Assembly (NCBI RefSeq): GCF_014203365.1
Contig: NZ_JACHIS010000001.1
Coordinates: 558,001 to 622,000 of the forward strand
Direction: 5' to 3'
Length of the DNA stretch: 64,000 bases
Source: Actinoalloteichus hymeniacidonis
Lineage (GTDB): Bacteria; Actinomycetota; Actinomycetes; Mycobacteriales; Pseudonocardiaceae
The translations under genes were made by a program, and so were the position numbers. This document shows positions 8,471-16,573 of this stretch, in pieces. Position 1 is the stretch's first letter. Each line of letters starts with the position of its first letter. A model generated the notes under the pieces. The model saw only the letters and a list, made by a program, of their open reading frames with translations. It searched no databases and was not told the origin of the DNA.

Positions 8471-8528
8471 CGAGATCTGTAATCGGGTATTAGCGCACGG
8501 TAACTTGTGGCCCATGAGGTCCGCATCC
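8471..8528 (+). repeat. 58-bp promoter/operator repeat, copy B
   Basis: Second copy of the 58-bp element (see 6817-6874), with six substitutions. Inverted repeat arms TAAT (8480-8483) and ATTA (8489-8492), identical -10 box TAACTT (8501-8506), identical 7-nt spacer and identical first five leader codons. Confidence 0.85.
8478..8513 (+). promoter_or_regulatory. Leaderless promoter with operator, MFS copy 3 unit
   Basis: TAACTT (8501-8506), seven bases, then ATG 8514. The operator-like inverted repeat at 8480-8492 lies where the -35 element would be. Same layout as the promoter of copy 2. Confidence 0.68.
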
Positions 8529-8576
8529 CCGCTGTCCCAGCCGAACCAGCGCGTGTTCGTCGGTGGTCGGTCGTGA
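8514..8576 (+). CDS. 20-residue leader ORF coupled to MFS copy 3
   Basis: Short ORF MRSASPLSQPNQRVFVGGRS. The first five residues match the leader of copy 2; the rest has diverged. Its stop TGA (8574-8576) overlaps the GTG start of MFS copy 3 (8573), so translation of the exporter probably depends on ribosomes finishing this ORF. No ribosome-binding site precedes the exporter, which supports coupling. Confidence 0.5.
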   Translation: MRSASPLSQPNQRVFVGGRS

Positions 8577-9928
8577 GCGCGGCGAGAAGACTCGGCTCGC
8601 GATTCTGGACCCTGTTCAGCTCGACGACGGTGTCCAATCTCGGCGATGGCGTCGGCCGGGTGGCGCTGCCACTGCTGGCGGCCACCCTCACCAGGGACCC
8701 GATTCTGGTCGGCAGCCTGGTGTCCTTCAGTTTCGTGCCCTGGTTGCTTTTCGCGCTGATCAGCGGCGCTCTAGTCGACCGGATCGACCGCCGCAAAGCG
8801 ATGATCGGCGCGAATCTGGTTCGCGCGGTGATCGTCGGGGGCCTCGGCCTGATCGTGCTGGCGGGCGGCGCACAGATCTGGATGCTCTACATCGCGGCCT
8901 TCCTCTTGGGCGCCGCCGAAACGCTCTACGACAGCGCGGCACGGGCGATGCTGCCCTCGGTCATCGACCGTGATCAGCTCGAACGGGGAAACGGCCGGAT
9001 GGAGGCATCCGAGGTCGTCAGCCAGGAGTTCCTCGGCGCGCCACTGGGCAGTCTGCTGTTCGTATTGGTTGCGGCCGGGCCGTTCCTGGCGAACTCGGCG
9101 GGCTTCCTGGTGGCCGCGCTGCTGCTGTTCGCCCTGCCCGGCTCGTATCGGGCCGTTCCGAAGGCTGCGGAGTCCACCGCCGAATCCGGGTCGGCGGCCG
9201 AGCCGTCAGCTGAGCGAACCCCCGCATCCCGCAGTCTGCGTGCCGAGATCGCCGAGGGACTGCGTTGGCTCTGGGCCCATCGACTGTTGCGGCCGCTGAT
9301 GCTGTTGACCGGACTGGTCACCGTCGCCCTGGAAGCCTCGATGGCCTTGGTCGTCCTGCTGGTGGTCGACGAGTTGAACCTCAGCGAGGCGATCTTCGGT
9401 CTTTTCGCCCTCGCCATGGGATTGGGCGGACTACTGGCGGGTCTGGTGGCCGGGGTCGTCACCAGCAGGCTCCCCCGGGCGGTCGTACTGGTGGCCAGCG
9501 TGGCGCTGGCGGGCCTGAGCGTGTTGGCGATCGGTGTCCTGCCCGGCCCGATTCTGGCGGCCGCCATGCTGACGTTGAGCGCGTTGTTCATCGTGCTGTT
9601 CAACGTGATCACGATGTCGCTGCGGCAGGCCGTCATCCCCGCGAGCCTCTTCGGCCGAATCCAGGGCGCCTATCGCACGGTGATCTGGGGTCTGATGCCG
9701 TTGGGCGGCCTGCTGGGCGGTCTGATCGCCTCGGTCGCCGGGCTTCGCGCGGTGTATCTGGTCTCCGGTATCGCCTTGCTGGGCACCTCGGTGGCGTTCT
9801 GGCTGTTGGTTCGCCGACCCGACGTGGATCTGTCCAACCTGCACAACCCGGACGACGCAGAGCCCGACGAGTCGATGCCTGCAGCCGCGCCGACGCACAC
9901 CGAGGATGCAACCGAGCCGAGGGCATGA
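8573..9928 (+). CDS. MFS exporter, copy 3 (most diverged)
   Basis: 451-residue MFS_3-type exporter. It keeps SNLGDGVGRVALPLLAATLT, GALVDRIDRRKAMIGANLVR, GAAETLYDSAARAMLPSVID and GRIQGAYRTVIWGLMPLGG but is less like copies 1 and 2 and carries an extra Ser/Ala/Glu-rich loop near residues 190-215. GTG 8573 is chosen from paralogue alignment (VSAARRLGSRFWTLFS) and from the GTGA overlap with the leader ORF. About 12 membrane segments. Its divergence suggests it is the oldest duplicate or has a different substrate. Confidence 0.87.
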   Translation: MSAARRLGSRFWTLFSSTTVSNLGDGVGRVALPLLAATLTRDPILVGSLVSFSFVPWLLFALISGALVDRIDRRKAMIGANLVRAVIVGGLGLIVLAGGAQIWMLYIAAFLLGAAETLYDSAARAMLPSVIDRDQLERGNGRMEASEVVSQEFLGAPLGSLLFVLVAAGPFLANSAGFLVAALLLFALPGSYRAVPKAAESTAESGSAAEPSAERTPASRSLRAEIAEGLRWLWAHRLLRPLMLLTGLVTVALEASMALVVLLVVDELNLSEAIFGLFALAMGLGGLLAGLVAGVVTSRLPRAVVLVASVALAGLSVLAIGVLPGPILAAAMLTLSALFIVLFNVITMSLRQAVIPASLFGRIQGAYRTVIWGLMPLGGLLGGLIASVAGLRAVYLVSGIALLGTSVAFWLLVRRPDVDLSNLHNPDDAEPDESMPAAAPTHTEDATEPRA

Positions 9929-9982
9929 CGCGCTGATCACCCGACTCGGCCTGGCAACCGAGAGTGGGACTCGTCGACACGA

Positions 9983-10030
9983 CAGCCCACCGACGAGATC
10001 GAACCGGTGTTCGAAAATGTCGGTGGGCTG
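9983..10030. terminator. Bidirectional terminator between MFS copy 3 and M23 peptidase
   Basis: Perfect 12-bp arms CAGCCCACCGAC (9983-9994) and GTCGGTGGGCTG (10019-10030), with a second hairpin inside the loop (CGAAC 10000-10004 / GTTCG 10009-10013). It lies between two convergent genes and marks the right edge of the first accessory block. Confidence 0.8.
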
Positions 10031-10121
10031 GTGTTGACTCGGTGCCGTGATCGAGCCGATCGACCAAGCCGCGCGGACCCGCTATCGCAGCGGATCGCGG
10101 GCAGGCTCGGTCAACCCGGGA

Positions 10122-10937
10122 TCACAGGTAGACGCCGCGCTCGGCCAGCCAGGCCTGCGGGTCGATCTTCTGGTTCGACGCGTCCCACACCTCGAAGTGC
10201 AGGTGGGGTCCGGTCGAGTCCCCTCGGTTGCCCATGACGGCGATCTGCTCGCCTGCCTTGACGACCTGGCCGGGACGAACGGAGTAGGAGTCGATGTGGC
10301 CGTAGACGGTCGTCGTGCCGTCGGCGGCCTGAACCTTGACCCACAGGCCGAAGCCGCTGGCGGAACCCGCCGTGGTGACGACGCCATCGTGCGCGGCCAT
10401 GATCGGGGTGCCGATGGCGTTGGCGATGTCGATGCCGAGGTGGTTCTCGTTGAAGCGGCTGCCGAAGGAGCGCAGGCCCCAGCCGGAGGTGAAGGTGCCG
10501 GTCGAGGGAACCCAGAACTTGGGGCGGGCCGCCTCCTCCTCGGCGGCGACGACCTCCACCTCCATCTGGGTGCTCTTGACCATCTGGCCGACGGCATCGT
10601 CGCCCGGTGCGTCCTGCACGATCGGCAGCACCTCGGGGGCGGACATCGTTCCGCCGACGCCGGTGAAGGAGGAAGAACCGCTTGCTCCGCCTGCGGCGAG
10701 CGGGGCGATCTCGTCAACCGTCTGATGCTCGCTGTTCTCGCTGCCGAGCATCGCGGACTGCCCTGCGGTGACGAAGGCGCCCGCGGCCACGGCGGCCACG
10801 ACCAGCTTGCCGCGCATCGACGGCGGCGGGGGCAGCCGGTGCGAGCCGCGAGGCCGAGCGGAGGAACGTTCCTCCAACGCCCGGTCCATGACAGACGACG
10901 CGGCGTCGGAGGCGCCTGCGGTGCGATGTCGAGACAA
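10122..10937 (-). CDS. M23 family metallopeptidase, paralogue 1
   Basis: Exported cell-wall endopeptidase of the LytM/M23 type, 271 residues. A hydrophobic segment near residues 42-60 (KLVVAAVAAGAFVTAG) is a signal anchor. The C-terminal half is the peptidase domain with zinc ligands in HLGIDIAN (H and D) and GPHLHFEVW (HxH), plus YGHIDSYSVRPGQ. All ligands are present, so it should be active on peptidoglycan cross-links. TTG 10937 is chosen from the GAAAGG ribosome-binding site 7 nt upstream and from the aligned start LSRHR with MSQHR of the neighbour, which also uses TTG. It occupies the backbone slot after pcrA (Rv0950c-like). Confidence 0.88.
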   Translation of the reverse strand: MSRHRTAGASDAASSVMDRALEERSSARPRGSHRLPPPPSMRGKLVVAAVAAGAFVTAGQSAMLGSENSEHQTVDEIAPLAAGGASGSSSFTGVGGTMSAPEVLPIVQDAPGDDAVGQMVKSTQMEVEVVAAEEEAARPKFWVPSTGTFTSGWGLRSFGSRFNENHLGIDIANAIGTPIMAAHDGVVTTAGSASGFGLWVKVQAADGTTTVYGHIDSYSVRPGQVVKAGEQIAVMGNRGDSTGPHLHFEVWDASNQKIDPQAWLAERGVYL

Positions 10938-11025
10938 CGCCTGACCTTTCTTCGAGGACACCGGACGGGGGTTCCGGCTCGTCGATCGGGGCGCCGACGA
11001 GGTGTCCTGTCTGCACTGAGGTCCT

Positions 11026-11045
11026 GGCCCTCCCGGGCCCTTTTT
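11026..11045 (+). terminator. Short hairpin plus T-tract, antisense to the M23 pair
   Basis: GGCCC (11026-11030), loop TCCC, GGGCC (11035-11039), then C and five T (11041-11045). The T-tract points to the plus strand although both flanking genes are on the minus strand, so it would stop antisense transcripts. The stem has only five pairs. Confidence 0.35.
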
Positions 11046-11113
11046 CCTACCGGGTGTGCGCGGTGTCGAAGGCTCCGGTGGCAACCGGGCTCGCAACGCC
11101 GCAGCACGGTCAA

Positions 11114-11917
11114 TCAGGTCTGGATGCCGCGTTCCTGAAGCCAGGTCACGGGGTTGATCTTCTTGCCATCACCGGGCGACCACACCTCGAAGTGCAGGTG
11201 CGGGCCGGTGGAGAAGCCTCGGTTGCCCATGACGGCGATCTGCTCGCCTGCCTGAACCTGCTGGCCGGGGCGAACCGAGTAGGAGTCGATGTGGCCGTAG
11301 ACGGTGACCGTCCCATCGGAGGCCTGGACCCGGACCCAGAGGCCGAAGCCGCTGGCGGTGCCCGCCTCGATGACGACGCCGTCGTGTGCGGCGAGAATCG
11401 GGGTGCCGATGGCGTTGGCGATGTCCATGCCGTAGTGGGTCGTGCCCCACCTGGCGCCATAGCCGGAGGTGTAGGTGCCCTCTGCGGGAGCCCAGAACTT
11501 GGGGCGAGCCGCTTCCGCTTCGGCAGCGGCGGTCTCGACCTCCATCTGCTGGCTCTTGACGATCTGCCCCACTGCGGCGTTGGGCTCCGCCGTCTGCGCG
11601 ATGGGCAGTACCTCTGGGGCGATCCTGGTGCCGCCGACACCGTTGTGTGCCGGTGCGGCGCCCGCGCCCGATCCAGCGGCGAGATCGACATCCTCGGCCG
11701 CGTAGATCAAATCGTTTTCGGAGTCAAGACCGAACTGCGTAGACTGGCCTGCGGTAACGAAGGCGCCTGCCGCGACGGCCGCGATAACGAAGCGACCACG
11801 CAATGCCGGGGAAGGTGTCAGCCGGTGTGCGCCCTTGGCCCGCGTCGTCGAACGCCGACGCGCTTCATCGCGAACCTCTGGGGAACGCTGGCCGCCGGGT
11901 GAGCGGTGTTGAGACAA
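11114..11917 (-). CDS. M23 family metallopeptidase, paralogue 2
   Basis: 267-residue paralogue of the preceding-coordinate M23 gene. Same layout: basic N-terminus, signal anchor (RGRFVIAAVAAGAFVTAGQS), variable spacer, conserved ARPKFWAPAEGTYTSGYGAR, then the M23 domain with HYGMDIAN and GPHLHFEVW zinc ligands. TTG start at 11917 with GGAAGGG about 9 nt upstream. The loops around the active site differ between copies (RWGTTHYG here, FNENHLG in paralogue 1), which could alter substrate preference. Both are transcribed in the same direction 176 bp apart. Tandem duplication of a normally single backbone gene. Confidence 0.88.
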   Translation of the reverse strand: MSQHRSPGGQRSPEVRDEARRRSTTRAKGAHRLTPSPALRGRFVIAAVAAGAFVTAGQSTQFGLDSENDLIYAAEDVDLAAGSGAGAAPAHNGVGGTRIAPEVLPIAQTAEPNAAVGQIVKSQQMEVETAAAEAEAARPKFWAPAEGTYTSGYGARWGTTHYGMDIANAIGTPILAAHDGVVIEAGTASGFGLWVRVQASDGTVTVYGHIDSYSVRPGQQVQAGEQIAVMGNRGFSTGPHLHFEVWSPGDGKKINPVTWLQERGIQT

Positions 11918-11937
11918 AGCCTGCCCTTCCGTTCAGC

Positions 11938-12539
11938 CTCGGGGAGTCTGAAATCGAACTCCGGGCGGGGGATCCCGGTGTGCTGCACCTGGTTGCGAGC
12001 AGCTTGTTGTTCGTGATCAGACCGTGACAACGGACCGGGGGACAGTAACGGGGCGAGACCCCTAAGGGCAACTCCCTGAGATCGTGTTCTGCCGAATGGG
12101 GGGCGCTTTTCGGGGCCGCCGAGCCAAGTGTGACCGACTGTGTTGTTGACTTTTCGGCACTGACGGGTTTGGGAAGCGGGCTTCCAGGTCAACCCGGCCG
12201 ATGCGGACCAACGATCATTCGACCGCTTGGCTCAGCCCGTCTACTCCGTCCTCAGTCGACGGAGAAATAAACGTCGAAAAGCAGTGATATATGTCACGGC
12301 AACCTCGGGAAGAGTGGGCGACACGGATGCCCTACTGGCCGGTAGCGCTGCCCGGAAGTGCCCTCCGCCGCGCCTGTCGAGCGTTGTCCGACGCTCAATG
12401 GCAAGGCGGGGCAGGGAAGCCCGGCCGTCCACTTCGGTCCGGCAGCGACGCATCTCGCCGCTTCTATGGCCGGATAAGGGATGTCGGGCCCAGCCAACAC
12501 GAAGCGACCGACATCCCTCGGGGCCGACACACCGCTTGC
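11938..12539. other. Divergent intergenic region, no gene recognised
   Basis: About 600 bp between the minus-strand M23 gene and the plus-strand membrane protein. It holds one plausible minus-strand promoter (12042-12071). Open frames across 12227-12556 have poor codon bias, and I take them as chance. I looked for a c-di-AMP (ydaO-type) riboswitch in the M23 leader, since such riboswitches control actinobacterial wall hydrolases, and did not find its conserved core. Confidence 0.5.
12042..12071 (-). promoter_or_regulatory. Possible promoter of M23 paralogue 2
   Basis: Read on the minus strand: -35 TTGCCC (12066-12071), 18-bp spacer, -10 TACTGT (12042-12047). It would give a leader of about 120 nt before the TTG start at 11917. 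Confidence 0.35.
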
Positions 12540-12545
12540 TAGCGT
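12540..12545 (+). promoter_or_regulatory. Leaderless -10 box of the membrane-protein gene
   Basis: TAGCGT followed by seven bases and GTG 12553. Matches the TANNNT-N6/7-start pattern seen at many genes in this window and decides the start of the downstream CDS. Confidence 0.55.
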
Positions 12546-12552
12546 CAGCGCG

Positions 12553-14463
12553 GTGAACGCGCGGACTGGATCGATCGCAGGCCGTTCCCCCGGCGATCGC
12601 TCGTCGAGAGGGAGATCCCGAAGCAACACCGGCCATGGTGGATCGGATAGCTCGGGCCGCGCAGGCGAGGCCGCGCAGCGCACCGACCTCTTCGGTGACC
12701 CGGCATTCGCGGGTCTGCGCATCGCCTTGGCCGTCGCCGCGATCGGCGCGCTGCTCGCGATGCTGGCCCTGCCGATGGGACTCACCGCTCCGAGCGTCGA
12801 ACCGGCCTTCGGCTCCTGGCCGTTGCTCGCGCTGCTGGACATCCTCCCGGTGGCGCTCGCGGTTCTCTTCGCCGTGCGCGGCAGATCCGCCGCCGCTATC
12901 GGCCTGCTGATCGCCTCGGCTGCGGTGGCGCCCGGCCGGGCATTGCTCGACGCCGTTCTGCTGGTCGATCCCGTCGCCGCGGTCCGGCCGGAGCTCGTTC
13001 TGTTCGACAGCCTCGAATCCGTGAGCGCGGGCCTCGGCGCCTATCTGCTGCTTGCTGCTCGGCTGGCCGCGCTGGTCGCGGGAATCCTGGCCTTCCGCGC
13101 GGTGGATCGGGACGTTCGCGGCTCCACTGCGGACATCGGAGCCGTCGAGACCCCGGAGCCGGCCGGATCCGCCGTGCTGCGGTCGAATTCGCCGGGCGGC
13201 AGGCCCGGGATACCCATCGGCCCACTCTGTTTCATCGTCGCGGCCTGCCTCGGGCTCGCAGGCGCCCCGGTGTCCTCCGACAACCCGTATCTGTTGCCGC
13301 ACGCCGTGTTGGACACCGACGGTCTCACCATGGTCGGTTGGATGGTCACGCTGCTCGGCTTGATCGCCGCCGCGTTGCTGGCTCCCGCCGACCCCGCCGC
13401 AGACTCGCCCTCGGGCTCCGATCGCGTGCTGGGCGGTCTACTGGGGACCGGACTGATGGTGATCGCGCTCGCCGCACCCTTCGCGGCGGCCGGGCTGTTC
13501 GGCGCGGACCTCGGCCCGACCTCGGGCCCGATCTTCGCCCTCGTCGCCGCCGCAGGTCTGCTGCTGCTGGCCTTGCGGGTCGCGCTGCGTTCCGCACGCC
13601 GAACGAGCACGGCGCGAACCGGTGAGGTGACGCTGCCCGCGACCGGACGCCTTCGTCGGGCTGCGGGGGTGCTCGCCCTGCTCGCGGGCGTCGCGCTCTT
13701 CCTCGGTGTGCTCCTTCCCAGCCTCGCGCCCACCTCGGAACTGATCGCCGAGCCCGCCAACCATCAGGCCAGCCTGTTGGTTCCGGCGGGAGGGCTGTTG
13801 ACGCTGCTCGGGATCGGCCTGCTGCTGCCGTGGGGTTCGACCATCGTCCGACCCGCCTTCGTGGTGGCCTGGCTGGCCGCCCCCATGGTCGCGGCCGTGG
13901 CTCTCGACGTCGTCTTCGCCGCGAACCAGCTCGTCGGCGCCGGTCTGGGTGCGGGCGCCTGGCTGATCATGGCGGCCGTCCCGTTGGCCTCGACCGGTGC
14001 GTTCCTGGCCTGGACCGCGGGCGCGGTCGAACGTGAGGACGTGGACCTCTCCGAGTGGCCGACGGACCGGGTCGCCCTGGTACCCGCGGTCGCAGGCGTG
14101 CTCTGGGCGGCGGGAGCCTTCCTACTGCCGGTGTTGGAATCGGAGGAATTCGCTCCGGCCGGAGTCCTGGAGAACTTCCAGATCGCCTCGTGGGCGCAGA
14201 TCCTCGGGCTTCTCGGCGTGCTGGGCGCCTCGGCCTTGGCACCGAGAGCCCGGCCGGTGCAGGCGGCGGGACTCTTCCTCGGTGCCGCCGCCCTGCTCGT
14301 CCTGCGCGTTCTCGAATTCCCACTGACCGCAGCGCGGGCCCTCGACGCCCAGCCGGGACCGGGTCTGTGGCTCGGAGCGTGCGGGATCGTGGCGCTACTG
14401 GCGGGTGCGGGCATTGTGCTTCGCGTCACCCGGCGCGACGCCGACCCGAGTCACAGACGTTAG
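12553..14463 (+). CDS. Orphan polytopic membrane protein, function unknown
   Basis: About 636 residues, not recognised. A basic, Ser/Arg/Gly-rich cytoplasmic N-terminus of about 65 residues is followed by roughly 14 hydrophobic segments, for example [60 protein letters not shown] and [20 protein letters not shown]. The loops are short and no enzyme motif, ATP site or transport signature stands out. The composition is extremely rich in Ala, Leu, Gly and Val. GTG 12553 is preferred because it follows a leaderless -10 box and because the 24 codons between ATG 12481 and 12553 have weaker GC3; ATG 12481 remains possible. It stands between the M23 pair and icmB with no operon partner. Confidence 0.75.
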   Translation: MNARTGSIAGRSPGDRSSRGRSRSNTGHGGSDSSGRAGEAAQRTDLFGDPAFAGLRIALAVAAIGALLAMLALPMGLTAPSVEPAFGSWPLLALLDILPVALAVLFAVRGRSAAAIGLLIASAAVAPGRALLDAVLLVDPVAAVRPELVLFDSLESVSAGLGAYLLLAARLAALVAGILAFRAVDRDVRGSTADIGAVETPEPAGSAVLRSNSPGGRPGIPIGPLCFIVAACLGLAGAPVSSDNPYLLPHAVLDTDGLTMVGWMVTLLGLIAAALLAPADPAADSPSGSDRVLGGLLGTGLMVIALAAPFAAAGLFGADLGPTSGPIFALVAAAGLLLLALRVALRSARRTSTARTGEVTLPATGRLRRAAGVLALLAGVALFLGVLLPSLAPTSELIAEPANHQASLLVPAGGLLTLLGIGLLLPWGSTIVRPAFVVAWLAAPMVAAVALDVVFAANQLVGAGLGAGAWLIMAAVPLASTGAFLAWTAGAVEREDVDLSEWPTDRVALVPAVAGVLWAAGAFLLPVLESEEFAPAGVLENFQIASWAQILGLLGVLGASALAPRARPVQAAGLFLGAAALLVLRVLEFPLTAARALDAQPGPGLWLGACGIVALLAGAGIVLRVTRRDADPSHRR

Positions 14464-14466
14464 GCT
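14461..14466 (+). promoter_or_regulatory. -10 box TAGGCT upstream of icmB
   Basis: TAGGCT followed by seven bases and GTG 14474, which is in frame with icmB. Transcription would start at 14474, overlapping the stop of the membrane protein (14461-14463). It could give a leaderless, N-terminally extended IcmB (52 extra residues) or a 156-nt leader for the GTG at 14630. Confidence 0.5.
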
Positions 14467-14629
14467 GCGGGCGGTGAGTCTGTCGCGCGAACCACGTGCG
14501 TGGACGACCTGTGCTGCGCGTGAAGACGCCAACATCGACAGCGTTGTCAACAACGGGTCGTCCGCCGGTACTGCGCGAGCCTGTCGACCCAGGTCTCGAA
14601 AGACCAGGACACCCAGGTGGGAGGAAGCC

Positions 14630-15037
14630 GTGAGCGGTCGTATCCGGGTGGTCGTGGCGAAACCGGGACTGGATGGTCATGACCGGGGCGCCAAGGTCGT
14701 CGCGCGGGCATTGCGCGACGCGGGCATGGAGGTCATCTACACGGGCCTGCACCAGACTCCGGAACAGGTGGTCGAGACCGTCCTTCAGGAGGACGCCGAC
14801 GCGGTGGGCCTCTCGGTGCTCTCCGGCGCCCACATGACCCTGTTCGCGAAGGTCGTCGCCCTACTGAATGAACGTGATGCCTCGGACGTCGTCGTCTTCG
14901 GCGGCGGCATCATCCCGGAGGAGGACCTGCCTCGACTCGCCGAGATCGGCGTGGCGAAGGTCTTCACCCCGGGCGCTCCCACCCACGAGATCGTCGACTG
15001 GGTGCGCAGCAACGTGGCACAGCCCGCCGGAGCCTGA
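14630..15037 (+). CDS. icmB: Isobutyryl-CoA mutase small (B12-binding) subunit
   Basis: Stand-alone cobalamin-binding protein of 135 residues. Family motif [18 protein letters not shown] carries the lower axial His of base-off B12 (DxHxxG type), followed by [29 protein letters not shown] and [12 protein letters not shown]. Length and sequence match the small subunit of isobutyryl-CoA mutase, which with a large catalytic subunit (not in this window) interconverts isobutyryl-CoA and n-butyryl-CoA. GTG 14630 is chosen for the strong GGGAGGAA ribosome-binding site and the family length. An in-frame leaderless GTG at 14474 would add 52 residues of low-quality sequence. As I recall, icmB lies near pcrA and sucCD in Streptomyces too. 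A methylmalonyl-CoA mutase B12 module is the alternative. Confidence 0.82.
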   Translation: MSGRIRVVVAKPGLDGHDRGAKVVARALRDAGMEVIYTGLHQTPEQVVETVLQEDADAVGLSVLSGAHMTLFAKVVALLNERDASDVVVFGGGIIPEEDLPRLAEIGVAKVFTPGAPTHEIVDWVRSNVAQPAGA

Positions 15038-15040
15038 GCC

Positions 15041-15071
15041 CCGGCACTGCCGAGGAATCCCGCCGTGCCGG
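15041..15071 (+). terminator. Hairpin after icmB
   Basis: Arms CCGGCAC (15041-15047) and GTGCCGG (15065-15071) start three bases after the icmB stop. No T-tract. Confidence 0.5.
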
Positions 15072-15388
15072 TCCTTGTTCCGGCCGCGCGGCGGGCGTCG
15101 GTCGGCCGGTGGACACCACCGAGCTCGACGGGGATCGAGATCGGCATCGGCCAATGCGGCGAACATCACGTTCGCGATTTGTCGGTGCTTCCAGGGCGTC
15201 TTGACCGCGTCAGAAGCTGCATCGACGGCGTTCAACGGTGTGATTCGGCGCCCGATTCGACCGGGTCGCGGCCGGATTGCTGCGATGCAGCTCACGCGGT
15301 GATTGACCTCACCGGATGCGACGTGCCTGCCGTCATCGCAGGTCGTTAAGGTCTGCGGAGTCCGACACCGACGTCGCAGGAGACTCGA
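15072..15388. other. sucC upstream region
   Basis: About 315 bp without a convincing ORF. A TAAGGT box (15347-15352) lies about 37 nt before the sucC start and could be its -10; a TTGACC at 15303-15308 is too far away to pair with it. A short hairpin (CCTGC / GCAGG, about 15327-15342) lies between them. Nothing else recognised. Confidence 0.35.
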
Positions 15389-16567
15389 GTGGACCTGTAC
15401 GAATACCAAGCGAAGGACCTCTTCGCAAAATACGGCGTTCCGGTGCTTCCGGGCTCGGTCGCCACTACCCCAGACCAGGCCAAGGGGATCGCCGAGGAAC
15501 TCGGTGCCCCCGTTGTGGTCAAGGCTCAGGTCAAGACCGGCGGCCGGGGCAAGGCGGGTGGCGTGAAACTCGCCAAGGACCCCGCCGAGACCCAGGAGAA
15601 GGCCGAAGCGATCCTGGGCCTCGACATCAAGGGCCACACCGTTCATCGCGTGCTCGTCACGCCAGCCTCGGACATCGCCGAGGAGTACTACTTCTCGTTC
15701 CTTCTCGACCGGACCAATCGCACGTTCCTGGCGATGGCCTCGGTCGAGGGCGGCATGGACATCGAGGAGGTCGCGGCCACCAAGCCCGAGGCGCTCGCCA
15801 AGGTCGCGGTGGACCCGATCGCCGGTGTCGATGAGACCAAGGCTCGGGAGATCGTCGAGGCCGCGAAGTTCCCGGCCGAGGTCGCCGACCAGGTCGTCGA
15901 CACGATCGTCAAGCTCTGGGCCACGTTCGTGGGCGAGGACGCCACCCTCGTCGAGGTGAACCCGCTGGTTCGCGATCCCGAGGGCAAGATCATCGCCCTC
16001 GACGGCAAGGTCACGCTGGACGAGAACGCCGCGTTCCGGCACGCCGACCACGCCGCGCTGGTCGACAAGGGCGCCGAGGACCCGCTGGAGGCTGCGGCCA
16101 AGGCCAAGGACCTCAACTACGTCAAGCTCGATGGCCAGGTCGGCATCATCGGCAACGGCGCGGGTCTGGTCATGTCCACGCTGGACGTGGTCGCCTACGC
16201 GGGCGAGAAGCATGGCGGCGTCAAGCCCGCCAACTTCCTCGACATCGGCGGCGGCGCCTCGGCCGAGGTCATGGCCAACGGGTTGGAGATCATTCTCTCC
16301 GACCAGGACGTGACCGCCGTCTTCGTCAACGTCTTCGGCGGCATCACCGCCTGTGACGCGGTCGCCAACGGCATCGTTTCGGCCTTCGCGTTGCTCGAGA
16401 GCCGGGGTGAGGCCGTGACCAGGCCGATCGTCGTGCGTCTCGACGGAAACAACGCGCAGGAGGGGCGGCGCATCCTCAACGAGGCGGCTCTGCCGGGTCT
16501 GGTCCAGGTCGACACCATGGACGACGCGGCCACCAAGGCCGCCGAACTCGCCGCGCAGGGGGCGTGA
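15389..16567 (+). CDS. sucC: Succinate-CoA ligase [ADP-forming] subunit beta
   Basis: ATP-grasp subunit of succinyl-CoA synthetase (TCA cycle, cytosol); with SucD it converts succinyl-CoA + ADP/GDP + Pi to succinate + CoA + ATP/GTP. 392 residues, normal length. N-terminus [20 protein letters not shown] is typical. ATP-grasp segments [20 protein letters not shown] and VEVNPLVRD (metal site) are present, then the ligase region [23 protein letters not shown] and [15 protein letters not shown] start with AGGAG seven nt upstream. sucD follows after 6 bp, so the two are co-translated. Confidence 0.97.
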   Translation: MDLYEYQAKDLFAKYGVPVLPGSVATTPDQAKGIAEELGAPVVVKAQVKTGGRGKAGGVKLAKDPAETQEKAEAILGLDIKGHTVHRVLVTPASDIAEEYYFSFLLDRTNRTFLAMASVEGGMDIEEVAATKPEALAKVAVDPIAGVDETKAREIVEAAKFPAEVADQVVDTIVKLWATFVGEDATLVEVNPLVRDPEGKIIALDGKVTLDENAAFRHADHAALVDKGAEDPLEAAAKAKDLNYVKLDGQVGIIGNGAGLVMSTLDVVAYAGEKHGGVKPANFLDIGGGASAEVMANGLEIILSDQDVTAVFVNVFGGITACDAVANGIVSAFALLESRGEAVTRPIVVRLDGNNAQEGRRILNEAALPGLVQVDTMDDAATKAAELAAQGA

Positions 16568-16573
16568 CACCAG

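Noticed and set aside
2387-9982. Integrase, transposase or insertion-sequence ends bounding the first accessory block
   Set aside because: No recombinase ORF, no terminal inverted repeats and no tRNA-type attachment site were seen; the block is called accessory from gene content and synteny only.
10047-11138. 363-codon plus-strand ORF opposite the M23 peptidase
   Set aside because: Shadow frame; the M23 zinc motifs and start site are on the minus strand.
11918-12180. c-di-AMP (ydaO) riboswitch ahead of the M23 peptidase
   Set aside because: Expected conserved core segments were not found on the minus strand.
13041-14429. Several long antisense ORFs opposite the orphan membrane protein
   Set aside because: High-GC shadow frames with Ala/Arg/Ser-rich nonsense composition; the plus frame has the hydrophobic segment pattern.
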